From: Rhizophagus irregularis
Taxonomy: Eukaryota > Glomeromycota > Glomeromycetes > Glomerales > Glomeraceae
Length of the DNA stretch: 64,000 nt
Reading direction: 5' to 3'
NCBI RefSeq assembly: GCF_026210795.1
Contig: NC_089434.1
Coordinates: 1,116,001 to 1,180,000 of the forward strand
The stretch's first letter is position 1. Each line of letters opens with the position of its first letter. The notes beneath the pieces were generated by a model, which saw only the letters and a program-made list of their open reading frames with translations, searched no databases and was not told the DNA's origin. Shown one piece after another: positions 43,771 to 52,814 of this stretch. The position numbers and the translations under genes were made by a program.

Positions 43771-46700
43771 ATTTATTTTTTATAAATGATATAATCCATT
43801 ATCCGCAGCGGAAAGTACATTATAGCTGTAACTTAAATATGGAATAAAAAATTTCTCTTATTATAGTATGCAGTATTTCAGTGCATGACCAAAATCATCC
43901 TTTAATAGATTAATAATAAATTAAACCAAATTATGTGTTAAAATTCTTTTGAAAAATCAAAAAAAAAGAGGAAACCATTGAATTTGAGTTAATAACGTTT
44001 AGAGTTTTTGAAGGTATGTTTTTCTTCAGCTACCATAGGATATATTTTCCAATTACAATTGGGATACGTCTTTTGTGGTGCTAATATAGTGTACTTACAG
44101 TAAATCGTAGGATATCAGCAAAGTAGTAATGGAATCGACATTAGTGATATTAGAAAATCAACTGGATATTTAAGAATAACTGGGAAAATAAATCTATTTT
44201 AGAAAAATTCTTCGTCTTTGCGTGGTTTCTGAATATTCATTTGGTGAAGCCTGGCCTGACCTGCTCAATGATAAATCTTAAAATTTGATGCTTGTTTCTT
44301 AGAAGAATTGTAATTTATTTACTTAAATATTACTCACGCATAATTTTTTAAAAAACTGATATTATATCGCTTTTAATAATTATGTACCATATTATTTGCA
44401 ATAATGTTCAGAAAATTCGGCCAACTTAAATCAATGATTCTCATATATTTTAGTATCTTTATTAAAGTTTTTAAGAGCTAAATAGTAAAATAGAGGACCC
44501 AAATATAAATAGTGATAAGTGAAGTGGATAGATAGGGTAACAAAACTAGGTAACGGGATCCGTTGTAATGTCCGAAGCACTCGTTTAAAATCATAAAATC
44601 TGATCACGTGATAATAATCAATAATACATCTTATTGGTTAATCACGCGTGCGGACAGACATACCTTGCATTACAATGTGTCTAACCGCTAACTACGCTTC
44701 GGACAATAAAAGAACGAATTATCAACATTTATCCAACTTTTTAATATGTATATTTATGATTTAAAAATGACCCAAATCTTCCTTATTTTATGTCAATAAG
44801 ATTTTCATTATACTATACCATAAACATTCCATTTTTATGTGACTAGCTTGATAAAACTTTATCCAAGCGAGTGATTTTAATCTATTTATTATATCCGTAC
44901 TTTTAAAATCAGATTTGGTATTGCATGATGACGTGTAATATACTAAATTAATTTTTTTATTTTACAAAAAATTGTTATCTGTTATAAAGATAATTGTAAT
45001 TAAAAATTTTGTCTTTTTTTTGTAAAATTTAATTAAAATAAGAAAATGTTCAATTTCCCTCACAAAATTATATTCTTTTTTTTTATTCAATGTTTTATTT
45101 TTACGAGCATTTGCAAAATATTGAATCTATAATTCTATAATCAAATTTATACAAGCAATAATAATTTATAGTCCAGATAAATATCGTTCTAATTAATCTT
45201 TTCATTATATTCCACACTTTATTGTGAAAGAATATACTCTATATCATTTTATTCATTTAATAAGTCTTTACGATTTGACTTTATTGCTCAATCACAAACT
45301 GATTTTGTTCATTTATAGTAAAAAAGTTTTATAATTACTAATTTGTTATTTTTCACTTTCATTTTCAATTGAAGCTCCTATAAAAAATTAAAATTAATTT
45401 AAAAGTTTTAACAAATTTTTTTTAATTTAAAAGAAAGTTTTTATTAGAAATAACATACTATGTAAAATCAATAACATCAACTGAAATTTGATTTATACTA
45501 AAATATATTTTATAATGTGGCTTATAAAAAAATTCTTATGATGACGTCTTATACATACTGTGCACGAAATAATTGCGGTACTGCGGTACTACGGCTAGAT
45601 TTTGGAAGATCTTTTGTAAATGAATCAAGTAATCGAGAAGTATTACAATGAATAGATGATTGGTCATTTTCAACAGCTGGAAGGATGTGATTTGAATCCT
45701 GGTTATAGGGAACAAGAATATTATAGAATTAAATGAAAATTTTCAGCTATATTATATAAAACGGAAATTTGGGTATAAAATAAATGATAATTTATATTTT
45801 ATACATATTTAAATCTAACGCTAATACGAGTTCTGTTCTTCGAAGTTCAAAGTTAAAGATAATGATCTTTGTTTTTTATCAAAATATGATAATTGCGGAT
45901 ACTATTTCATCTTTTTGGCGAACATACAATCTATAATATAAATCACAGATGTAACTGATCTTGACATGATATCTCAGTTGTTCGAGATACAACATCAATA
46001 ACATTTCAATTTACAACAACGTATATTTGTTTAGTTTGGCTATACCTGTGATAATAAAAAAGTTTGACTCATATGGTTGGCCACATCAGTAAAAATTTAT
46101 AGCCGATCATCAATTAATCCATGTGATATTGCCCACATACTATAATACCTATAATATTATTATTGTCTGGGCTATTAAAAAATAATCAATATCCGATATT
46201 AAATAATGTACAGTATATAGTTTATCCATTTAACTGATGCTATAAGCTATATCACGGTCAAATAATACATTCCCAAGTATGTAACACTTATTATGATACC
46301 TCTATTATCTGTAATGTATAAATCTGCGTCATTATATATAATTGCTGGAAAAGCTTATGCGGTGATAATTATATCGCTCAAAATTACTTGTAGCTAAATG
46401 TCCAAAGCAAAAATATAGTAAATATATCAATATCTATCCTTTACCAATATTAATTTACTTTAAATTTTATTATTTTTGATTATGATATTTTAGAAAAAAC
46501 TTGATAATTTTTTTTAATTAACTGTTAAGATTCATATTACAGTACAAGTTTCAGATCAATTAGCTTATGAATCAATTGATGTGACAAATGTGACTCATCT
46601 TTATAAATATAAATCTACAAATACATAATATGCCGATATGCTGATTTTTTACTGCAAAATATTATATAGGTTTACATTATATAAAGCTTATGTATAAGTC

Positions 46701-46805
46701 AATACATCAGTGCTACTGATATATAGGGGTAAATCATATTGAAACAAATGTGACTCATACATGATAATCTTTATTTTTTTTATGAGCTATCAAATGTTTT
46801 TACAA
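43771..46805. other. gene-poor intergenic stretch
   Basis: Includes a less AT-rich patch at 44540-44710 with GTCCGAAGC near one end and GCTTCGGAC near the other (140 bp apart), containing CACGTG and ACGCGTG words; it could be a bidirectional promoter or a small TIR relic. Apart from the coding relic at 45560-45780, no gene is supported. Confidence 0.35.
45560..45780 (+). pseudogene. short coding relic, family unknown
   Basis: Reads LDFGRSFVNESSNREVLQ, stop, IDDWSFSTAGRM, stop, and in another frame NPGYREQEYYRIK, stop, KFSAILYKTEIWV, stop. The composition is that of AT-rich coding DNA from this genome, with stops arising from single-base changes (TGG to TGA or similar). Not recognised. Confidence 0.35.
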
Positions 46806-46806
46806 G

Positions 46807-46816
46807 TATATATATA
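46807..46816 (+). promoter_or_regulatory. TATA box of the hydrophobic-protein gene
   Basis: TATATATATA about 120 bp before the ATG at 46938, followed by CCCTCACTTCC and a leader containing four copies of an CAAATATTATTTTTCAAA-like word. Confidence 0.5.
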
Positions 46817-46937
46817 CCCTCACTTCCTCAAGAAAAAAATTCAAATTTCAAATATTATTTTTCAAACTTTCAAGTAATATTTTTCAAATCTCAATATTAT
46901 TTTTCTCTCAAATATTAATCTTCTATATCAACTGAAA

Positions 46938-47441
46938 ATGTCTTATCAATTGTGCGCAAATATTATCTCTACTGTTTTCAATGAAATACCAATCAACAAA
47001 TGCTATAATCTTCCTCAACAAATTGAAACTCCTCAACAAATTGAAATTCTTCAACATCCATCATTATTTCAACATCTACCATTACTTCCATTACTTTTTT
47101 ACATTCTTTTTATAATCCTTCTCATAAATACCAATCTCCTCAATCATATAATTGTTTTGTTTTTTATTTCATTGAAATACATAATTATTATACTCTTTTT
47201 CATTCTTAAACATCTCCCTTCTCTTCCTTCATATCTCTATAATTTATTTTACGCTTTTAAAAATTTTTTGCTATATATATTATTATCATTTACTCTTTAT
47301 ATATTATCTACCTTATCATCAATTCTTCTTCATCTTCTTTATTTGCTTAATTGCATAATTTATATTCTCCACTTTTTTTATTCTTTGCTTTATAAATTAA
47401 CCTATTTATTAAATGATATTATCCTTTTAATTTCCCAATAG
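46938..47441 (+). CDS. small very hydrophobic membrane protein, unknown function
   Basis: Single exon, 167 residues. A soluble start with a Gln-rich repeat (LPQQIETPQQIEILQHP, ~25-41) precedes a nearly continuous hydrophobic region from residue ~48 to the end, which could form four or five membrane segments (LPLLPLLFYILFIILLI, HIIVLFFISLKYIIIILFFIL, YILLSFTLYILSTLSSILL, LNCIIYILHFFYSLLYKL). There is no enzyme motif and almost no charge. A well-placed TATA box and leader support it as a transcribed gene; alternatively the frame may be open only because T-rich DNA encodes Leu/Ile/Phe. Localisation to an intracellular membrane is likely if it is made. Confidence 0.5.
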   Translation: MSYQLCANIISTVFNEIPINKCYNLPQQIETPQQIEILQHPSLFQHLPLLPLLFYILFIILLINTNLLNHIIVLFFISLKYIIIILFFILKHLPSLPSYLYNLFYAFKNFLLYILLSFTLYILSTLSSILLHLLYLLNCIIYILHFFYSLLYKLTYLLNDIILLISQ

Positions 47442-47577
47442 CTTAGTTACTATCTTTTTCTTTTCTTTTTTTCTTTCTCAATAATCTTATATTACGTAGC
47501 TAGGTCCATTGCTTACCAAATATAGCATGGAGACGTAATCTTATACCCTTTGGTCAACTCGGGAATACTTGGCCATT

Positions 47578-47815
47578 CTTAGATAGATAATTTTTATAAG
47601 GGGATCGTTTGCATCGCCCATGAAGCATTGCACAGCGCTGATTGGTGTCAGAGAGATCCTTTGTCTTATAAAAATTTACCCTTTTTTGATCATTTGACCC
47701 TTAGATAGATAAATTTTACAAGGGGATCGTTTGCATCGCCCTTTTTGCACTATGCGAATTGGTGTCAGAGAGATCCTTTGTCTTGTAAAATTTACCTTTC
47801 TTGATCATTTGATCT
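47578..47815. repeat. tandem duplication of a ~120-bp unit with internal fold-back
   Basis: Two copies (47578-47699 and 47700-47815) of CTTAGATAGATAA..AAGGGGATCGTTTGCATCGCC..GGTGTCAGAGAGATCCTTTGTCTT..TTGATCATTTGA. In each copy GATAA.TTTTA.AAGGGGATC can pair with GATCCTTTGTCTTGTAAAATTTAC. It lies directly downstream of the 46938 gene and could be in its 3' region. Confidence 0.8.
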
Positions 47816-48035
47816 ATCTCATGTGATTTCATTCTTCACATGTGATACCCTTTATTTCATTCCTTTGTTGAGTTCTTTCCTTAATAACTTATTAACTCAA
47901 CATTATCCATCACCGTTGGTTCCACAATTTTTGTGTCCAAGTTCAATTCTTGGAGGTGATTTTCATTTTCTTACTAATTAGTCTTTTTTTTCAGTTTTCA
48001 TTTGATGTGCGTGATATTTTAATAATGTTTGATGG

Positions 48036-48275
48036 GTGCAACAAAAAAAATGGGGGTCAAAAAATTGTAAGCTTTCTCTCTGGTGTAGAAGTCACAACCA
48101 AAATGCCTTTGAAATGAATAATATTGCGCCAAAGGAAGCTGTTGAAGTCATAAAGGAGTATCGCGTGGACGGGAAAATAAAGTACATACAAAACAAAGTG
48201 ACCGATGATACATCAGGTCTAAAAGAGGTAAAGGAAAAGCTCACTTTGAGTAACTTATTTGATTTAAAAATGTAA
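48036..48275 (+). CDS. hypothetical 79-residue ORF
   Basis: Reads IAPKEAVEVIKEYRVDGKIKYIQNKVTDDTSGLKEVKEKLTLSNLFDLKM at its C-terminal part, which has clear coding composition and helix potential; the first 30 codons are less convincing and the true start or an upstream exon is uncertain. A homopolymer A8 near the start is a possible frameshift site. Family not recognised. Confidence 0.3.
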   Translation: MQQKKWGSKNCKLSLWCRSHNQNAFEMNNIAPKEAVEVIKEYRVDGKIKYIQNKVTDDTSGLKEVKEKLTLSNLFDLKM

Positions 48276-48996
48276 AAAAAATGGTAGATTTTTAGATAAA
48301 CATAATTTTTTTTTAAAAAAAACGCAGCACAAAAGATGTGATGCTACGATCGACAATGATCAACAAAATACGATTTAATAATATCGTAAACATTGGGAAC
48401 TAAGTAAAAAAAATTATTTGAAATGAAATTTATATTTCAAATCTTTTGCGTTTAATATATTCTTAACTATTAAAAACAAATAATTTACTTCATTCTTTAA
48501 TATAGTCGCTTATACGCGATTAAATGGAATTGAGTTTTAATTGAGAACATATTTTCTTAGCTATTAATATTTTACAAAACGCATAACGATAAAAAATATA
48601 TAATTTATTAAATCAGAAGGTTAACAATTGTTTGCTGTTATTTACTTCATGTATTAGTAAGTTATAATAAAAAACTGATTTAGCATAACTAATTTAAAAA
48701 ATCAACTCTTTATTAGTTACATGCCACAATATACGCGAGAGTAGTCGACATATCCTGATACTAACTTTTTTTCAACTAGAAAATTTAGCCTCTCACAATT
48801 AGTTAGATTTTTGGGAAAAATTGAATTAATTATGCCATAGCATATTATGATGAATTGTACTTGTTCAAAGAAGAATTTTCTTTATCTATTATTTCTAGGC
48901 ATTGGAAGTTAAATAAATAATACGCGTATTAATAATACGTGTCAAATTAACTTCTTTTGTATTTATAAGTATTGTTTTACGCCAATAAATGAACAG

Positions 48997-49005
48997 TATA
49001 TATAG
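48997..49005 (+). promoter_or_regulatory. CCAAT and TATA elements before the HMG-box gene
   Basis: CCAAT at 48982-48986 and TATATATAG at 48997-49005, 33-56 bp before the ATG at 49038, with a pyrimidine-rich initiator CTCTCCCCACATTTTCGCTCTT between. Confidence 0.55.
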
Positions 49006-49037
49006 AGATTCTCTCCCCACATTTTCGCTCTTAAACT

Positions 49038-49860
49038 ATGATAAAAAAAAACAAAAGAATCTTCAAGTATAGAAAGAATCAAGAAATTACAATCTTCTGT
49101 GCGAGATCAATCCAAATCATTAAATTTAAATGAACATGAACCTAGAATAAAACAGTTGATTATTGATTTAATTAATAAATACGGCGATATTAAAACAATT
49201 TAAATTTGCAAGAATTATTATTATCTCCTTCAAATGCAACAAGATCGAAAAGCATACCAAGACCTCAAAATCCATGGGTTCTATATCGCAAAAATATTTC
49301 GAAGGGATTAATAGGATTAAATATGTCAACTGGTGAAATTTCCGGTATTGCATCTAATTTTTGGAATGAAATACCTGAACGTGAATCGCAATTTTGGACT
49401 GAATTGTCTCATATCACTAAGGAAATTCATTCAATAGAATATCCTAATTATAAATATTCTCCTGTTAGATCTCATAATCAAAATAAAAGTTCAAAAAAAA
49501 TCATTTCGCAAAATACTAATTTAGATACTTCGGTGTCGAAAGATTCTTCAGAAATTGTGTCACACACTACTTCAGAAATTGATATTTCGCCGGAAATTGA
49601 TATCAATCTGTCGGAAATTGATATAGATATGTCGGAAGTTGATATCGATATGGTAGCTGCAGATCTTTTTCAAAGTGATTTTTTGGATGTTGATATGAAT
49701 CCCTCCTTATTTATACTTTATAGATCAATCCTTGACAGATTCATCGTATACAGATCCATTCTTAATAGATCCATCATTAATAGACCCATCCTTCTCTTTT
49801 ATCGACCCTTCTTTGATGGATTATTCCTTAGAATTTACTCAAGATAATTATAATTTGTAA
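49038..49860 (+). pseudogene. MATA-type HMG-box gene, frame-disrupted
   Basis: The HMG box is clear: IPRPQNPWVLYRKNISKGLI through ISGIASNFWNEIPERESQFW and ITKEIHSIEYPNYKYSPVR (about 49251-49470), the fold of MATA_HMG DNA-binding regulators related to mating-type genes, many of which exist in arbuscular mycorrhizal fungi. The frame with the box has no ATG before it. Coding-like N-terminal sequence (SIERIKKLQSSVRDQSKSLN.., ending ..INKYGDIKTI) lies in the next frame, linked to ATG 49038 only across an A9 run. The box frame continues through an acidic EIDISPEIDINLSEIDIDMSE repeat, and the C-terminus (IDPSLIDPSF..MDYSLEFTQDNYNL, TAA 49858-49860) is again in the other frame, shifting near 49715. 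Three shifts suggest a pseudogene, unless some are assembly errors in homopolymers. Confidence 0.78.
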
Positions 49861-50241
49861 TAAGTTGTCAAACGTGGTTTTATTTTTTGTATGTTGTTCA
49901 TTAAAACAAAGCACAAAATTGTAACATCTAGGCATAAAAAAATTTTTGTTTTAGTAAACCTATAGAATTAGAAAATGGTAGTACAGAAAATTGTTAATTA
50001 CTTGTTAATTACTTTATATTAATTAATAAATTTAATTAAAACAAAACATAATTGTGATCGTTAAGCTTTTTTTAGTATGTGGCGTAGATTGGTGTGATGT
50101 GACTCTTCCATCGGATAAATGGTAAATAATACGCGTGTTATTTACGCGTTAATTATTTTCTTAGCTTTTAGTAAAAATTTACGCCGTATAAACTTGTTAC
50201 GAACAGTTGTCGATCATCGGATAATCCGATTTTATTTTAGC

Positions 50242-50249
50242 TATATATA
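50242..50249 (+). promoter_or_regulatory. TATA box of the ML-like gene
   Basis: TATATATA about 40 bp before the first ATG (50288) and about 120 bp before the first in-frame codons of the mature protein. Confidence 0.5.
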
Positions 50250-50287
50250 CAGTACTCTTTACAGTACAAACAAAAACGCAGAAAAAA

Positions 50288-50836
50288 ATGAATTCTTTTA
50301 TTTATCTATTTTACGAATGCTTTTGCAATTCAGCATCCAACGAACTTTTTATATGATCGCCAAGTGATTGATGAATTGAGTGGATTCAGAAATTGTACTG
50401 ATTATGATTATCCAATAAAATTAACTGAGTTGAGTTTCGTCCCATATCCAATTGTTATTGGAAAATGGTTTTTTGCGAAATCTACTGGAATTAACAAAGT
50501 TGCAATACAGCAAGGAGCAACTATTACATCTTCATTTTCCTACAGCGGTAAAACATCTATTAAAAAATTAGATTTTTGTAGTGTATTTAGATGTCCTTTT
50601 GTAGCTGGAAATTTTAATGAAACTGTGTTAAACATCTTGCCATCTGGCCCTAATGATCCTGTTAATACGAATTTTATCTTTGATACTAAGTTTGAAGGTA
50701 AGTATGCAGTAATTTAATTATTTGTGAAGTAAATCAATAAATAGACTCTAACGCTAATATTTGAAATTTAGTTGATGGAACTGATCAAATGAAATTGATG
50801 TGTATTGAAGGTCCTTTAGCAATTAATTTTCCTTAA
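50288..50836 (+). CDS. secreted ML (MD-2/NPC2-like) lipid-recognition protein, start frame disrupted
   Basis: Exon 1 to 50697 and exon 2 50772-50836 join in phase 1 across a 74-nt intron (GTAAGTAT..AATTTAG). The product reads ..ILLFIYFTNAFA (signal-peptide core) AIQHPTNFLYDRQVIDELSG FRNCTDYDYPIKLTELSFVP..GKTSIKKLDFCSVFRCPFVA..LPSGPNDPVN..MKLMCIEGPLAINFP. The beta-rich pattern, cysteines at FRNC, DFC, RCPF and LMC, and the length resemble the ML domain of small secreted lipid carriers such as NPC2 and fungal PG/PI transfer proteins; this is my best match, not certain. The ATG at 50288 is one frame away from the signal peptide (a TGA at 50289-50291 lies in the gene frame), so either a 1-nt lesion or error lies at 50288-50300 or the start is elsewhere. 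Confidence 0.6.
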
Positions 50837-50874
50837 CTCTAAAATTATATAACAACTCTCATGAAAATTATTAT

Positions 50875-50900
50875 CCGGGCGGGGCGGGCGGGGCCGGGCA
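50875..50900. repeat. G/C-rich microrepeat
   Basis: CCGGGCGGGGCGGGCGGGGC-type run of about 26 bp in otherwise AT-rich DNA, just 3' of the ML-like gene. It could form a G-quadruplex. Confidence 0.7.
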
Positions 50901-51061
50901 GTTAAAATTTATATTTTGCATTATAGCATTAAACATTTTTATTTATAAAATGCTTTATTTATTTATTGCATAGCAAAATCGGTAGTGTTATAAATACAGA
51001 AACGAATAATGCAATTAGTATAGTTTGTCAGTTACATATAATTATGCTAATTATGCTAATT

Positions 51062-52266
51062 AGTCCGGAGCGAAGCGAAGGACTATATACTATTCGTAAC
51101 GGTTTCACAAATGCCCCGTTGTCCGCCCGCTTGTCCTGTGAGTCGATGCATACAATACATATGTTACGTGCTTTATTTCTTGATAAAGCAAAATGTATCA
51201 TGTTCATTATATAGATTGACTGATTGTCCAAACTCCAAAAGCAAATGTCACGTCGCGTTCTTTCCTTTTCCTTCATTCTTCTCTTTCCTCTCTCTTCCCT
51301 TTTCCCCCTTCTCTCTTACTTTCCGTTGAAAGATAACATTTTCTAGTGTTCGATTTTTTTCTTTTTAGGCTGTCCTTTTAGACTTCCCGGACGTGACATT
51401 TCAGTAGGGTTTCATTTTTTTTTCTTAATTTTTTTTTATCTTAATGAAAAGGTTTTAACATTCTTTTTTCTTTCTTTAGATGGTTGCTTTTTAGCTCTTT
51501 TGACACAGAATCTTGGTTAGGAAATCTGGAAATATATTTTTTTTCGAATTTATTTATTCTAACGAAACTTTCAATTATTCCTTTTTTTTAGATGGTTGAT
51601 GACGTTTAAATCCAAACAAAAGACTAAAAGAACCTTTTAATTACCAGCAGTGCTAATGAAAAATAATGAAAAAAATGTCTTATACGCGTAGAATTTTGGT
51701 GGACTTCACTTTTTTTAGACTTTTTTTCTTTTTTCTTTTAACGAACTGTTTCTAACAGTTCGTTGTCTTTTTTTAGACGGTACATAGAATTTCGGTGGCT
51801 AACCATACGATCTGATGTAATATTATTAGTTTTGTTTTTTTTTAAATTTTTTATTATTTTTAACGAACTTTGTTATAATATTGTAGTTCTTTTTTTTATT
51901 TTGATAGGCGGTCGGTTTTGACTCTTTGGCTTTTAATTCATCTTTTTTAACGAAATGGTTATTAAAGATGATAATCACATGACACTAGATAATAATCAAA
52001 CAACCAACCAACTTCTCTCTTATTTACATTTCGTTATTTTCTTTTTTTCAGGCGGTTGGTTCCTTAGATTCTGAGAGGTGGTTATCGGATTTTTATTTAA
52101 AAAAAATTTTTTAACAAAATGATCATTAATGCTTCGTTATTTTTCTTTCTTTATTTTAGGTGACCAGTTTCTCGAATCTCCTTGGTGGATTTCGATAAAG
52201 ATGGGAGTGTTAATATATATCATGTGTTATTTGATCACGTGCCTTATCGCTCATTCGCTCCGGACT
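51062..52266 (+). repeat. 1.2-kb element with AGTCCGGAGCGAA ends and tandem exon-intron-like units
   Basis: Left end AGTCCGGAGCGAAGCGAAGGAC and right end TTCGCTCCGGACT are inverted. Between them seven polypyrimidine-AG 3' splice-like ends occur at 51368, 51479, 51591, 51776, 51907, 52051 and 52159 (spacing 108-185 bp). Each is followed by a short G-rich piece resembling GRYGGTTGGTT..TTGGTGG and each spacer has TTAACGAA. A T-rich run precedes each AG. This looks like a tandemly amplified exon+intron unit, on the plus strand, inside a TIR-ended segment. Target duplication is ambiguous (TA or TTA). Confidence 0.6.
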
Positions 52267-52303
52267 TAACAACGTGTTACCATTTCCCTAGTTTTATCAA
52301 ATA

Positions 52304-52812
52304 CACAGTGAAATTCGATAAACCGGATCTTCGATAAACCGGATTTGGGCCTAAACCGGACTTTTTTGCTGGAACCAAATCACGTATATTAAAATAGGTT
52401 CGATATACCGGAGTTTACTAGTAAAAGCTCGATATTCGCTATTACGGATCAATTTTCTAACCAGCTATAGTAAAAAATGATTCGATAAACCGAATCACGT
52501 GATCATTAACCAATAAAATTTAAGTAACGTGATGCGGTAAATCTTAATTTTGGCCGGAATTATAAAAATCTTAATTCCGGCTGAAGTTTTGTATTACTTA
52601 TATATTTAATTAAAATATTTTATATTCATTTTCATGACCTCTATGACTTAAAACTAAGATGAAAAATTTAATTATATGGTGTATATTAATTTTATTAGCA
52701 TGAAAATTTTTTAAAAATTCTGTATAATAGATTTTCAATATATCGAAATTTTTTCGCTAAACCGGATATTTTTAGTGGAACCGACAGATCCGGTTTATCG
52801 AATTTCACTGTG
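52304..52812. mobile_element. pogo/Tigger-like MITE, 509 bp
   Basis: Inverted ends CACAGTGAAATTCGATAAAC (left) and GTTTATCGAATTTCACTGTG (right), extending through CCGGATC, with TA on both sides (52302-52303, 52813-52814). Interior repeats TTCGATA..CCGGA words in both orientations (TTCGATATACCGGAG, CGCTAAACCGGATAT). TIRs beginning CAGTG with TTCGAT/CCGG words are typical of the pogo branch of Tc1/mariner. No ORF. Confidence 0.88.
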
Positions 52813-52814
52813 TA

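Noticed and set aside
44568-44708. TGTCCGAAGC / GCTTCGGAC inverted pair as a MITE
   Set aside because: Only about 10 bp match and no flanking duplication; could equally be a promoter with repeated sites.
51028-51329. Overlapping ORFs of 72-82 codons on both strands
   Set aside because: They span the CCGGAGCGAA end of the repeat element and T/C-rich DNA; mutually exclusive and without recognised domains.
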